The notes: generated from the sequence alone by a model not told the origin. A DNA stretch of 64,000 bases from Aneurinibacillus uraniidurans (GCF_028471905.1 NZ_CP116902.1:1338501-1402500), one strand, 5' to 3'. Shown: positions 18,220 to 27,526, counted from the stretch's first letter. A program made the numbers and translations.

Positions 18220-19096
18220 CCAAGCACAGCAGCTTCGTGAAAAATTGCTTCGGCAATCATCTGCCCCATCTGTTTTGCAGCATGGTAGCCGCAAAACAAA
18301 AGTAGTGGCAGTGGCAAGTGGAAAAGGCGGAGTAGGAAAATCAAACGTTGCCCTTAACTTTGCACTAGGCTTATTACAAGAAGGACAACGTGTTGTTGTG
18401 ATGGATTTAGACGTTGGGTTTGGAAATATTGATGTTCTTTTAGGTATTTCTTCACAAAAAAATATTGTTGATCTCATAGACAAAGGTCTCTCTATCTGGG
18501 ATATTATTGAGAAGGGGCCGAATGGACTACAGTTTATAGCTGGTGGGTCTGGGCTGTCGCAAATTTTTCAGTTGGATGAGAAGAAGCTGCAGTATTTTTT
18601 TGAACAGCTAGCCTTGCTCCAGGGCTATGCAGATGTCATCATTTTAGACATAGGGGCGGGGATATCAGAGAAGTCGCTGCGTTTTTTGCTGGCGGCTGAT
18701 GAGATTCTGATTGTAACAACCCCAGAACCGACTGCACTAACGGACGCATATGCCTTAATTAAAATGACGCATAGTCGTAAACCAGGTGTATGTTTTCGAG
18801 TTGTTGTCAATCGGGCAGCTAGTGCAAAAGAAGGGAAGTTTGTGGCGGATAAACTTTCTCTTGTTTCTCGACAGTTCCTTGGTTTGGAAGTTTTCTCGCT
18901 GGGATTTATGTTTGATGATGTTCATGTTACGAGAGCTGTGAAAAAACAGCAGCCATTCTCTCTAGCGTATCCTTCTAGTAAAGCCGCCCATAGTATGCGG
19001 GACCTGGTTCGCTCTTATTTACAGCAAGAAAACGAACAGAAAAAAGAAGCAGGTATGAAAGGGTTTATTTCACGTTTGCGCTCGTTTTGGAAATAA
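18212..19096 (+). CDS. flhG: FlhG (YlxH), MinD-like ATPase
   Basis: A MinD/ParA-family ATPase that activates FlhF and controls flagellar pattern and C-ring assembly. The deviant Walker A SGKGGVGKSNVALN lies near residues 35-48, with VMDLDVGFGNIDVLLG and VILDIGAGIS for the other nucleotide-site motifs. The N-terminal DQAQQLREKL resembles the FlhF-activating helix of FlhG proteins. The ATG at 18212 is preferred over the GTG at 18206 on spacing from AGGGGA. Confidence 0.95.
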   Translation: MNDQAQQLREKLLRQSSAPSVLQHGSRKTKVVAVASGKGGVGKSNVALNFALGLLQEGQRVVVMDLDVGFGNIDVLLGISSQKNIVDLIDKGLSIWDIIEKGPNGLQFIAGGSGLSQIFQLDEKKLQYFFEQLALLQGYADVIILDIGAGISEKSLRFLLAADEILIVTTPEPTALTDAYALIKMTHSRKPGVCFRVVVNRAASAKEGKFVADKLSLVSRQFLGLEVFSLGFMFDDVHVTRAVKKQQPFSLAYPSSKAAHSMRDLVRSYLQQENEQKKEAGMKGFISRLRSFWK

Positions 19097-19114
19097 GACG
19101 AGAGGAGGGGGAGT

Positions 19115-20275
19115 GTGTTGCGTCCAATCCGAGTAGTTGTTATTGATGATTCGGCTTTTATGCGAAAGATTATTGGAGATATTTTAGCAAGTGACCCTGA
19201 AATTGAAGTCATTGCGAAAGGGCGTAACGGTAAGGATGCGATTGAGCTTGTGGATAAATTCAACCCTGATGTAGTTACGCTTGATATCGAGATGCCGATT
19301 ATGAATGGGTTAGATGCGTTATCTGCAATTATGAAGACACATCCGCTGCCAGTGCTCATGCTTAGTAGTTTGACCAAACAGGGAGCGATTGAGACGATCC
19401 GGGCGCTTGAAATTGGAGCCGTTGATTTTATTTCAAAACCATCCGGTGCAATCTCGCTTGATCTTCATAAAGTTGGAGCCGATATTATAAAAAAAGTAAA
19501 AGCGGCAGCACAGGTAAATGTAACTCACCTGCGCAAAGGAAGTGAGCTGTTGTCTCGTATTCATCAGCGCTCTATGACAAGTAGGGGAGCACAACATCAG
19601 CGACTCATGTCTGCAATTGATGCATCGTCAAATGAAAAAGTGATGAGCATCCCTGTGGTAGAAACAAAAAAGGCAGGCTTTTCTACCCCGGTGAATGTCG
19701 GTCATTTAATTGCGGTAGGTACGTCAACCGGTGGCCCTAAAGCGCTTCAGGTACTTTTAAGTGGACTGCCAGCTAACCTCAATGGAGCGCTTGTTATTGT
19801 GCAGCATATGCCGGCAGGGTTTACACGGTCATTGGCCCAGCGTCTTGACTCGTTGTGCGAAATTAGTGTGATGGAAGCGGAAGATAATCAACCGATTCGT
19901 AGGGGATGCGCTTATATTGCCCCGGGCAATTATCATATGGAAGTGTGTCAGAAGCGGGACGGTACGCTATATCTTTCGCTTAATCAAAAAGAGCTACGAG
20001 CCGGACACAGACCCTCGGTCGATATATTGTTTGAATCGATAGCGCGGCTTTCCTACTCTCCCAAGCATGCAGTTATTATGACTGGCATGGGGAATGATGG
20101 AACAGCCGGAGTTAAGGCGATGAAAGAAACGGGAGTTCAGACAGTCATTGCTGAAGACGAGTCAACCTGTATTGTGTTTGGAATGCCACGTGCAGCCATT
20201 CAGGCAGGAGTTGTCGATAAAGTTGTGCCTTTGCATGAAATTTCATACCAGCTTGTTCGTTGTTTGAATTGTTAA
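19115..20275 (+). CDS. cheB: CheB, receptor methylesterase
   Basis: A receiver domain (D11-D12, phospho-acceptor D57 in VTLDIEMPIMNG) joined by a linker to a methylesterase domain with the Ser-His-Asp catalytic groups in GTSTGGPKALQ, VQHMPAGFT and TGMGNDGTAG. It removes methyl groups from, and deamidates, chemoreceptors. It is 386 residues with a GTG (19115) or TTG (19118) start after GAGGAGGGGGAG. No cheR is present in the window; that gene must lie elsewhere. Confidence 0.96.
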   Translation: MLRPIRVVVIDDSAFMRKIIGDILASDPEIEVIAKGRNGKDAIELVDKFNPDVVTLDIEMPIMNGLDALSAIMKTHPLPVLMLSSLTKQGAIETIRALEIGAVDFISKPSGAISLDLHKVGADIIKKVKAAAQVNVTHLRKGSELLSRIHQRSMTSRGAQHQRLMSAIDASSNEKVMSIPVVETKKAGFSTPVNVGHLIAVGTSTGGPKALQVLLSGLPANLNGALVIVQHMPAGFTRSLAQRLDSLCEISVMEAEDNQPIRRGCAYIAPGNYHMEVCQKRDGTLYLSLNQKELRAGHRPSVDILFESIARLSYSPKHAVIMTGMGNDGTAGVKAMKETGVQTVIAEDESTCIVFGMPRAAIQAGVVDKVVPLHEISYQLVRCLNC

Positions 20276-20289
20276 GGAGGTGGATGGTT

Positions 20290-22347
20290 ATGGAAATGAA
20301 TCAATACTTAGATATGTTTATCGAAGAGTCGAAAGAGCACATTCAAGCCATCAATGATAACCTGCTTGTGCTGGAGAATGACCCGGAAAGTGTAGATTTA
20401 ATTAATGAAATTTTCCGTTCCGCACATACGCTAAAAGGAATGGCGGCAACCATGGGTTTTGAAGATATGGCCGCGCTTACGCACGAAATGGAAAACGTGC
20501 TCGATCAAGCACGGAATCATAAGCTTGTCATCAACTCAGATATTATGGATGTCATTTTTAAATGCGTAGATTTGCTTGAAACGATGCTGTATTCGATTGC
20601 AGGTGGCGGAGATGGCAAAGAAAATGTTAGCCATGTCGTTGCGATGTTACAGGCGATTTTAAGCGGTGACTTTTCTCCGTCAGCAGAAGAGGAAGTGTCA
20701 GAAGTTGCGGTGGAAGCTGTCTCTGTCCCTGAAGCGGAGGAACAGCAAAAAGTGGGCAGTCTTGATGAATATGAATTGACTGTAGTCGAGCAGTCACAGC
20801 AGACGGGTTTTTATGCATACTGGATTAAAACCTCGGTTCAAGATAACTGTGTTCTGAAAGCCGCACGCGCCTATATGGTGTATGACAACTTGGACTCACT
20901 TGGCGAAATTATTAAAACAACACCGAGCGTAGAAGAGATTGAAGAAGAAAAGTTTGAAAAATCGTTTGAGATTGTGCTCCTGACAAAGGAAACAATCGAA
21001 AAAGTCGAAAAGACGGTGCTTAACGTCTCAGAGATCGAATCGGTAGAAGTCATTGTCATTGATCCAAAGCAATATAAAACACAGCAGGCACCAGCGAAAG
21101 CTCCAGAAGCAAAGCCGATTGCTGCGAAGCCGGTAGCAGTGAAAGAAGGAGCAGCGAAAGAGGAGAAGGCTGCTACTGTAAATAAAAAGCCGGCAGCAAG
21201 CAAAACGATTCGGGTCGATATTGAACGCCTTGATGTATTGATGAATCTATTTAGTGAACTTGTCATTGATCGTGGACGTCTTGAGCAGCTGGCGCGTGAG
21301 TCCGGACAGAGCGAGCTTATGGAGACGGTTGAACACATGAGTCGTATTAGCGGGGACTTACAGAGCATTATTCTTACGATGCGCATGGTTCCGGTTGAAC
21401 AGGTATTTAATCGTTTCCCACGTATGGTACGTGACCTTGCGAAAGACTTGAATAAAAAGATCAATCTAGAGATTATTGGCGCAGAAACAGAGCTTGACCG
21501 TACTGTTATTGATGAAATTGGAGACCCACTGGTTCACCTGTTGCGCAACTCGCTTGACCATGGGGTAGAATCAGCAGAAGCACGTATCGCCGCAGGGAAG
21601 CCAGAGGAAGGACTTGTTCAACTGAAGGCTTACCATGGTGGTAACCACGTCTTTATCGAAGTAAAAGACGATGGTGCTGGTATTAATCGCGAAAAAGTGC
21701 TAGCGAAATCAATCGAACGAGGGATTGTCACGGAGCAAGGCGCTGCGAATCTTTCCAACAAGCAGATTGACGAACTTTTATTCGCTTCAGGTCTGAGTAC
21801 AGCTGATAAAATTTCAGACGTATCTGGCAGGGGAGTCGGGCTGGATGTTGTAAAAACAAAGATTGAATCCCTTGGGGGGGCAGTCGGCATTGATTCCACT
21901 CCAGGCGCTGGAACGACATTCTTGATTCAGCTTCCACTTACACTGTCTATCATTTCTGCAATGCTTGTACAGGTGGAAGACGAGAAGTTTGCTGTACCGC
22001 TTAGCTCCATTATCGAAACAGCGGTGTTTACACCGGATGAAATTATGCATGCCCACCAACAGGATGTGATTGACTTCCGCGGTCGAATTGTACCGCTTGT
22101 ATCTTTGAAATCAATCTTCAATATTCCAGATACTGAAAAGCCGAAGGAAAGCGATATCTCTGTTGTAATTGTACGCAAGGGAGATAAAATGGCTGGTCTC
22201 GTTGTCGATTCCTTTATTGGACAGCAGGAAATTGTATTAAAATCCTTAGGGAAATATTTGGTTAATGTGTTTGCGATCTCAGGAGCTACCATTCTTGGTG
22301 ATGGCCAGGTAGCGCTTATTATTGACTGCAACGCATTAATTAAATAA
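20290..22347 (+). CDS. cheA: CheA, chemotaxis histidine kinase
   Basis: The full CheA domain order is visible in about 685 residues: P1 HPt domain with phospho-acceptor H46 (RSAHTLKGMAATMG), a P2 CheY/CheB-binding domain, an Ala/Lys/Pro-rich linker, P3 dimerisation (RVDIERLDVLMNLFSELVID), P4 kinase with N-box (HLLRNSLDHGVE) and G boxes, and a P5 CheW-like domain. An AAGGAGGTGG site ends two bases before ATG 20284, so ATG 20290 is better spaced. cheW follows at once. Confidence 0.96.
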   Translation: MEMNQYLDMFIEESKEHIQAINDNLLVLENDPESVDLINEIFRSAHTLKGMAATMGFEDMAALTHEMENVLDQARNHKLVINSDIMDVIFKCVDLLETMLYSIAGGGDGKENVSHVVAMLQAILSGDFSPSAEEEVSEVAVEAVSVPEAEEQQKVGSLDEYELTVVEQSQQTGFYAYWIKTSVQDNCVLKAARAYMVYDNLDSLGEIIKTTPSVEEIEEEKFEKSFEIVLLTKETIEKVEKTVLNVSEIESVEVIVIDPKQYKTQQAPAKAPEAKPIAAKPVAVKEGAAKEEKAATVNKKPAASKTIRVDIERLDVLMNLFSELVIDRGRLEQLARESGQSELMETVEHMSRISGDLQSIILTMRMVPVEQVFNRFPRMVRDLAKDLNKKINLEIIGAETELDRTVIDEIGDPLVHLLRNSLDHGVESAEARIAAGKPEEGLVQLKAYHGGNHVFIEVKDDGAGINREKVLAKSIERGIVTEQGAANLSNKQIDELLFASGLSTADKISDVSGRGVGLDVVKTKIESLGGAVGIDSTPGAGTTFLIQLPLTLSIISAMLVQVEDEKFAVPLSSIIETAVFTPDEIMHAHQQDVIDFRGRIVPLVSLKSIFNIPDTEKPKESDISVVIVRKGDKMAGLVVDSFIGQQEIVLKSLGKYLVNVFAISGATILGDGQVALIIDCNALIK

Positions 22348-22362
22348 AGGAGGGTAACAATC

Positions 22363-22839
22363 GTGTTGGATCATAAAGATATCGTTGAAGAAATCAAAGT
22401 GATTGTGTTCCGCCTGAAAGATGAAGAATACGGAGTAGAAGTTAACCAAGTAAAATCAATTGAACGTCTAGAACACATTACACGAGTTCCACGCACCCCC
22501 TATTTTGTAAAAGGGGTCATCAATATGCGTGGGATTGTAACCCCGATTGTTGATCTTCGTCGTCGTTTTGGCCTTGAAGAAGCAGTGTATAGTGAAACGA
22601 CGCGTGTCATCATTGTTGCCGTTGGTGAAATTGAAGTTGGACTTATTGTTGATTCGGCTAACGATGTCATTGACATCCCGATTAATGCAATCGAACCACC
22701 GCCTGAAGTAGTAGGCGGTATCGAGGCCGTATACTTGCGGGGGGTTGCGAAGTTGAATCGTCGTTTGCTTATTCTTTTGAATCTTGACAAAGTATTGAAT
22801 ACAGACGAAATTAAACAATTAGAAAATATTGAGGCGTAA
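22363..22839 (+). CDS. cheW: CheW, chemotaxis coupling protein
   Basis: A 158-residue single CheW domain (FRLKDEEYGVEVNQVKSIER; GVINMRGIVTPIVDLRRRFG) that links receptors to CheA. The start is a GTG at 22363 behind an AAAGGAGGG site. Between cheA and cheC as in Bacillus. Confidence 0.97.
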   Translation: MLDHKDIVEEIKVIVFRLKDEEYGVEVNQVKSIERLEHITRVPRTPYFVKGVINMRGIVTPIVDLRRRFGLEEAVYSETTRVIIVAVGEIEVGLIVDSANDVIDIPINAIEPPPEVVGGIEAVYLRGVAKLNRRLLILLNLDKVLNTDEIKQLENIEA

Positions 22840-22840
22840 T

Positions 22841-23458
22841 ATGAAATTTGATCAGTTCGGTGATTTTCAACTTGATGTGCTGCGTGAAGTCGGAAACATT
22901 GGGGCTGGCAACGCAGCCACCGCACTGTCACGATTAATCTCTAAAGAGATTGATATGAAAGTGCCACAAGTGAAAATAATTTCGTTTGATGAAATTGCAG
23001 ATTTTGTAGGAGGGAATGAGTCACTTGTTGTATGTGTATTTTTGCAGGTGAAGGGTGACATTCCCGGAAATATGTTTTTTATCATTTCTCTTCCATCTGC
23101 CAAGAAGTTACTGCGTGAACTAATGGGAATTGAGACAGATGACGATGAATGGTTTGATGAAATGGAATTATCTGCTCTCAATGAGATTGGAAATATTTTA
23201 ACAGGCTCTTATTTGTCATCGCTTGCAGATTTTACTAAATTGAACATGCAACCTTCTCCTCCAGCAGTTGCGATTGATATGGCAGGAGCAATCTTGTCAT
23301 ATGGGTTGCTGGAGATTGGTCATACTGGAGATTTTGCCCTGACAATTGATACTGCATTTTTTCAAGGAAATGAAGAGTTGGAAGGTCATTTCTTCCTGGT
23401 GCCGGACCCGACAGCTCTTCCGCAATTATTCCGCGCGCTGGGAGTGCCGCTTGAATGA
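22841..23458 (+). CDS. cheC: CheC, CheY-P phosphatase / adaptation protein
   Basis: A 205-residue CheC with both phosphatase helices (VLREVGNIGAGNAATALS and ALNEIGNILTGSYLSSLA). It dephosphorylates CheY-P and binds CheD, linking CheY-P level to receptor adaptation. The ATG at 22841 follows directly after the cheW stop; an upstream TTG at 22829 would lie inside cheW. Its end overlaps the cheD start codon. Confidence 0.96.
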   Translation: MKFDQFGDFQLDVLREVGNIGAGNAATALSRLISKEIDMKVPQVKIISFDEIADFVGGNESLVVCVFLQVKGDIPGNMFFIISLPSAKKLLRELMGIETDDDEWFDEMELSALNEIGNILTGSYLSSLADFTKLNMQPSPPAVAIDMAGAILSYGLLEIGHTGDFALTIDTAFFQGNEELEGHFFLVPDPTALPQLFRALGVPLE

Positions 23459-23937
23459 ACATTGTAAAAGTTGGAATGGCTGATTTAAATATCGCAAAAT
23501 CTCCAGATCATATCCGTACTACAGGTTTGGGCTCTTGTGTAGGGGTTGTATTATTCGATAGTCACAGCAAAATTTCGGGGATGGCACATGTAATGCTTCC
23601 TGATTCTTCATTGAGTAAAGGGTTGCTAAATGTTGCTAAATATGCAAATACGGCTATCCCGAAGCTCATTGAAGAGATGGAACGAGCAGGGGCGAATACG
23701 CGTCGTATTGTTGCCAAACTAGCAGGTGGAGCGCAAATGTTTGCTTTTACATCGACAAGTGATACGATGCGTATTGGACCTCGTAATGTAGAAGCTTGTC
23801 GTATGGCGCTTCAAGAAGCAAGAATTCCAATTGTAGCAGAAGATACAGGAGGAAATTGCGGTCGTACAATTGAATTAGATAGCTGTACAGGCATGTTAAA
23901 CATTCGTACAGTAAATCAAGGTGTAAAGGAAATTTAA
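23455..23937 (+). CDS. cheD: CheD, receptor glutamine deamidase
   Basis: A 160-residue protein with the CheD signature: catalytic Cys in TTGLGSCVGVVL, His in GMAHVMLPDSS and the downstream KLAGGAQMF block. It deamidates chemoreceptor glutamines and is regulated by CheC. The ATG overlaps the cheC stop (ATGA), matching the physical CheC-CheD partnership. Confidence 0.97.
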   Translation: MNIVKVGMADLNIAKSPDHIRTTGLGSCVGVVLFDSHSKISGMAHVMLPDSSLSKGLLNVAKYANTAIPKLIEEMERAGANTRRIVAKLAGGAQMFAFTSTSDTMRIGPRNVEACRMALQEARIPIVAEDTGGNCGRTIELDSCTGMLNIRTVNQGVKEI

Positions 23938-23938
23938 C

Positions 23939-24352
23939 ATGACGACTGGTACATTGAAGTGGAATTTTATATTATCCGGTATCGTAAGCGTGCTTACTTT
24001 TATGTTTTCGTTTCTCAATAATCTGCTTGTGGAGAGCTTAATCCGATCTTTGGTTGTTTTTGGAGTTTTCTTTTTTATCATCATAGTTGCTCAGGTTGTA
24101 ATACGTCAGACGTTAGGAACCGTTCTTCTGCCGCATGAAGAAGGAGTTGGACCTGGGCAACATATCAATCTTGTGACACCTGAAGAGACATCTATGTCAC
24201 CTGTGGAAACAGGAACAGATCAGCAACGTCGTGCAGAGGGAGATTTTGCAGGATTTTCTCCGAATGATTTCCCTCGTGTTGCACGCAATGAATCATCAGC
24301 CCTTGATCCTGAAGAAATTGCACAGGCTTTGCGGGTATTCTCCGATGAATAG
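23939..24352 (+). CDS. Small two-helix membrane protein of the fla/che operon
   Basis: A 137-residue protein I do not recognise by name. It has two membrane segments (about residues 9-25 and 33-58, SLVVFGVFFFIIIVAQVVI) and a soluble, acidic, Ser/Glu-rich tail ending FSPNDFPRVARNESSALDPEEIAQALRVFSDE. It starts one base after the cheD stop and ends just before sigD, so it is surely co-transcribed. The conserved-looking tail NDFPRV..DPEEIAQALRV may be a protein-binding peptide. A motility role is inferred from position only. Confidence 0.75.
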   Translation: MTTGTLKWNFILSGIVSVLTFMFSFLNNLLVESLIRSLVVFGVFFFIIIVAQVVIRQTLGTVLLPHEEGVGPGQHINLVTPEETSMSPVETGTDQQRRAEGDFAGFSPNDFPRVARNESSALDPEEIAQALRVFSDE

Positions 24353-24368
24353 AAAGGGGTAACCTACG

Positions 24369-25157
24369 GTGGCGCGAAAAGCAAAGAAGCAAGTAGATAT
24401 TGAAAAATGGAAGCGCTGGCGTGAACAGGGAGACCGACAGGCTGAATTTGAGCTAATTGAGCAATACCTCCCTCTTGTGAATTACGTGGCGACACGTCTT
24501 TCTATGGGTCTCCCTGACACAGTGGAAAAAGACGATCTTATCAGCTTCGGAAGATTTGGCCTACTTGATGCTCTAAAAAAGTTTGATTATATGCGTGGTC
24601 TTCAATTTGAAACGTATGGAATGTGGCGGATTCGTGGTTCGATGATTGATGGCTTGCGGGAGAATGATACGATTCCACGCTCTGTTCGTGATAAAGCAAA
24701 AAAGATTGAAGAAGCATACACAATTCTTGAACAGCAGCACCTGCGTGCGGTGACAGATGAAGAGGTCAGCGAATATTTAAATGTATCAACAGCCGAATTG
24801 AACCAGACGCTTCTTGATGTGTCTTTTGCCTCCGTTCTTTCGCTGGATGAGCCGATTCAAGATGATGAGGATCATAAACAAGCCCGGCAGACAATCCTTA
24901 CAGATGAAAATGCTGAGAAGCCGGAAACAGCGCTTCATAAAGAACAGCGAAAACATATTTTGGCGGAAGCGATTGATAAATTGCCCCCTAAAGAAAAGAC
25001 AGTAGTTTCGCTTTTCTATTATGAAGAATGCTCCCTTACTGAAATTGCAGAAATTATGGGGTTATCTGCTTCGCGCATTTCACAACTTCATTCTAAAGCG
25101 GTCTTTCGGATGAGAGGTGCATTGCAGCGGGCAAAGGAATATCTATTAAATGAATAA
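24369..25157 (+). CDS. sigD: SigD/FliA, motility sigma factor
   Basis: The sigma-28 factor for late flagellar, chemotaxis and autolysin genes. The 262-residue protein has region 2 (LISFGRFGLLDALKKFDYMRGLQFETYGMWRIRG, split here as the conserved core around FETYGMWRIRG), region 3, and the region 4 HTH (YEECSLTEIAEIMGLSASRI). The start is GTG 24369 after AAAGGGG. Its late position in the operon makes its level sensitive to upstream read-through, a known switch in Bacillus. Confidence 0.97.
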   Translation: MARKAKKQVDIEKWKRWREQGDRQAEFELIEQYLPLVNYVATRLSMGLPDTVEKDDLISFGRFGLLDALKKFDYMRGLQFETYGMWRIRGSMIDGLRENDTIPRSVRDKAKKIEEAYTILEQQHLRAVTDEEVSEYLNVSTAELNQTLLDVSFASVLSLDEPIQDDEDHKQARQTILTDENAEKPETALHKEQRKHILAEAIDKLPPKEKTVVSLFYYEECSLTEIAEIMGLSASRISQLHSKAVFRMRGALQRAKEYLLNE

Positions 25158-25172
25158 ATAGGGAAGAAGAGG

Positions 25173-26612
25173 ATGAATATGGAGGAATTTGAAAACAAGG
25201 GGAAAGAGACGCCGCCTGCGAAAAAGTTTGTGGATGTAGCGAAAGTCCAAATTGCCAAAGATAAGCTTACTGCCGTCATGGAGTTTGAGATGGAAGACGG
25301 AATGACTCTCACATATGATGAGATTATTTCTGTACTAGAAAAAAATAAAGTGCGCTTCGGTCGAGATGAGGAATTGCTTCGCAAAGTAGCAGCAAGTCCG
25401 CGTAGCTATTCACATGAGAAATTAATCGTTGCACATGGAGTTGCTCCTGTACATGGTATTGATGGAAAGATTGAATATATGATTCGTTCTTCTGCTGGGA
25501 AAACAGGCCCGCAAGAGAAGGAAGATGGTAGTGTCGATTATTACAATGTCCTTACTTTACTTAATGTCTCTAAAGGACAGATGCTTGCTAAAAAAATTCC
25601 ATCTATAAAAGGCACACCAGGCAAATCAGTAACAGGTGACGAGATCGCAGCAAAGGATGGGAAAGAAGCGCGCTACCAGGTCGGAAAAAATGTGCTTCTT
25701 GACCAGGAGAAAGTGCATGCATATGCAGCGATTGATGGGCAGGTTTCTGTCACAGATAAGGGAAAGCTGAATGTCCTTTCTGTTTATGAAGTGAAGGGAG
25801 ACCTTGACTTCAGTGTCGGGAATATTGATTTTGTCGGAAGCGTTGTTATACGCGGGAATGTACATCCTGGATTTACCATTAAAGCTGGAGGAGATATTCG
25901 GATTGCCGGCAGTGTAGAAGGTGCTACACTTGAAGCGAATGGAACAATTGAAATCGTTCAGGGAGTCATTGGCCAGAATAAAGGACATGTGAAAGCTGGG
26001 CATGATGTGAAAGCAGGCTTTATCCAGGATGCAGTTGTGACGGCGGAGAATGATGTGATTATTTCGCAAGTTATTATGCACAGCAACGTGAGCGCAGGCC
26101 ACCAGGTAATTTGTCGGGCTACAAAAGGGCTGATTGTTGGTGGTTCAATTAAAGCAGGGGAAGGTGTGCTGGCGAAAATTATTGGCAATGCAGCTAACAC
26201 ACCGACTAGTATAGAGGTAGGAGTCAAACCACAGTTGCGCGAAGAATTACAAAATTTAAAAAAGGAAGTAAAAGAACATACAGCTGCTGTGCTGAAGGCT
26301 GATCAGGGCTTGCGTTTTCTTGATCAGTTGGCTATGCAGGGGCAACTTACGGCTGATAAAAAAGCCATGCAGATTAAATTTACGAATTCCAAGCTTTTAT
26401 CAGAGAAAAAACTGGCACAGTCTAAAGAGCGCCTTGGTGAAATTGAAGAAGTGCTGAATGGTATGCAGGGTGCGCGAGTTGAATGTTCTGGTATTATGTA
26501 CAGTGGCACCAAGCTCGTATTCGGAAGCGCCGTACGGTTTATTAAGGAGAACTACAGTCGTTCCGCGTTTTATCTAGGAGAAGATGGCCAAGTAACCTCA
26601 ACCATTTTATAG
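25173..26612 (+). CDS. FapA-family (DUF342) protein
   Basis: A 479-residue FapA/DUF342-type protein. It has an N-terminal alpha/beta part, then a beta-helix-like run of short repeats (GDLDFSVGNIDFVGSVVIRG, VHPGFTIKAGGDIRIAGSVE, GTIEIVQGVIG), a helical coiled coil (about residues 350-430) and a short C-terminal beta part. Relatives in Gammaproteobacteria affect polar flagellar assembly; no enzymatic residues are evident. In Bacillus subtilis no such gene lies between sigD and rpsB, so this is a lineage-specific addition. The function here is inferred. Confidence 0.82.
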   Translation: MNMEEFENKGKETPPAKKFVDVAKVQIAKDKLTAVMEFEMEDGMTLTYDEIISVLEKNKVRFGRDEELLRKVAASPRSYSHEKLIVAHGVAPVHGIDGKIEYMIRSSAGKTGPQEKEDGSVDYYNVLTLLNVSKGQMLAKKIPSIKGTPGKSVTGDEIAAKDGKEARYQVGKNVLLDQEKVHAYAAIDGQVSVTDKGKLNVLSVYEVKGDLDFSVGNIDFVGSVVIRGNVHPGFTIKAGGDIRIAGSVEGATLEANGTIEIVQGVIGQNKGHVKAGHDVKAGFIQDAVVTAENDVIISQVIMHSNVSAGHQVICRATKGLIVGGSIKAGEGVLAKIIGNAANTPTSIEVGVKPQLREELQNLKKEVKEHTAAVLKADQGLRFLDQLAMQGQLTADKKAMQIKFTNSKLLSEKKLAQSKERLGEIEEVLNGMQGARVECSGIMYSGTKLVFGSAVRFIKENYSRSAFYLGEDGQVTSTIL

Positions 26613-26630
26613 GTAACGGAGGGGAAGAAG

Positions 26631-26951
26631 ATGACGTTGCGAGCACTTGAACTGCAGATTGCAATTCCACGTATGCAGGACATAGGGAAAATAGCGGAAC
26701 AGCTCCAAGAACGTCCACAGCAAGAGCAGGCATCTCTAGCACTTGAACAGCAGCAGGAAGATGAACGAAATAGTTCGCGTACCATTCGAGCGGAGCATGT
26801 CGAACAAGGAACGATTGATCAGCATCAGAAAGAAAAGCAAGATGGACACAAAGGACACGGAAAAAGTCGGCGAGCTAAAGCACCGAACGATGAGGAGCAT
26901 GATGAGAGTCTTCATCCGTATGTTGGTCATAAGCTCGATATTTCACTTTGA
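26631..26951 (+). CDS. Uncharacterised charged protein, sigD-rpsB interval
   Basis: A 106-residue hydrophilic protein with GGAGGGGAAG upstream. The N-terminus (LRALELQIAIPRMQDIGKI) looks conserved and amphipathic, the middle is Gln/Glu/Arg/His-rich and likely disordered, and the C-terminus (LHPYVGHKLDISL) again looks like a conserved peptide. No known domain. I infer an adaptor-like role in motility from its place between the FapA-like gene and the SwrB-like gene; nothing in the sequence proves it. Confidence 0.68.
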   Translation: MTLRALELQIAIPRMQDIGKIAEQLQERPQQEQASLALEQQQEDERNSSRTIRAEHVEQGTIDQHQKEKQDGHKGHGKSRRAKAPNDEEHDESLHPYVGHKLDISL

Positions 26952-26973
26952 GATATACAACTAAAATGAAGGA

Positions 26974-27005
26974 GAGAAAACGAGGCAGATCTGCCTCGTT
27001 TTCTC
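26974..27005 (+). terminator. Terminator-like perfect 32-bp palindrome
   Basis: Perfect palindrome with 16-base arms centred between 26989 and 26990. The GC-rich core (GAGGCAGATCTGCCTC) is followed by TTTTCTCC, and the A-run on the left pairs with the T-run, so it could end transcription in both directions. It separates the last fla/che-type genes from the SwrB-like gene, whose GTG lies about 20 bases on. Confidence 0.7.
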
Positions 27006-27025
27006 CTGTACGGTAGGTGGAACAA

Positions 27026-27517
27026 GTGACAACAGTATGGTTAGCAGGACTAACTGTCGGACTGCTGCTTCTAGCATTGTGGATGCTTCAGACAGGGAGA
27101 CGAACAACGGAAGGGAGCACGATGGAAGAAACTCTTGCTACAGTTATGCAGGAATTCGATCAGGAGAATAAGGAATTACTTCGTTCCATTACCCAATTGA
27201 AACGGACGCATGATAGTGAGATGACAGGAATCAAGGCAGAGCTTGCTTCTTTACGGGAACAAGTACATATGCTTCAGGAACAGAAGGACGAGCTCATGCA
27301 GAAACTTGCCAATCCGATACCACATGCTCCAGGTCAGGCGGATCGGCTTTCCCCTTCTGTGCAGCCGATGCTCTATTTAAAAGAGGACTACAGAGAAGTT
27401 CCAGCCTTATATGCAGATGGGATGTCGCCACACGAAATCGCACGCAAACTGGGCATTGGGGATGGGGAAGTTGCGATGGTCATTCAGATGCTAAAAAAAC
27501 AGGGATTCTTTTCATAA
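27026..27517 (+). CDS. SwrB/YlxL-like membrane-anchored protein
   Basis: About 163 residues: an N-terminal membrane helix (VWLAGLTVGLLLLALWML), a basic stop-transfer segment, a coiled coil (about residues 35-100) and a C-terminal HTH-like module (VPALYADGMSPHEIARKLGI, then EVAMVIQMLKKQGF). This architecture and the slot just before rpsB match YlxL/SwrB of Bacillus, which activates flagellar export-gate/C-ring completion; sequence identity is not obvious, so no symbol is given. GTG 27026 is better spaced from TAGGTGG than GTG 27017. Confidence 0.7.
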   Translation: MTTVWLAGLTVGLLLLALWMLQTGRRTTEGSTMEETLATVMQEFDQENKELLRSITQLKRTHDSEMTGIKAELASLREQVHMLQEQKDELMQKLANPIPHAPGQADRLSPSVQPMLYLKEDYREVPALYADGMSPHEIARKLGIGDGEVAMVIQMLKKQGFFS

Positions 27518-27526
27518 AGTAGTGAG

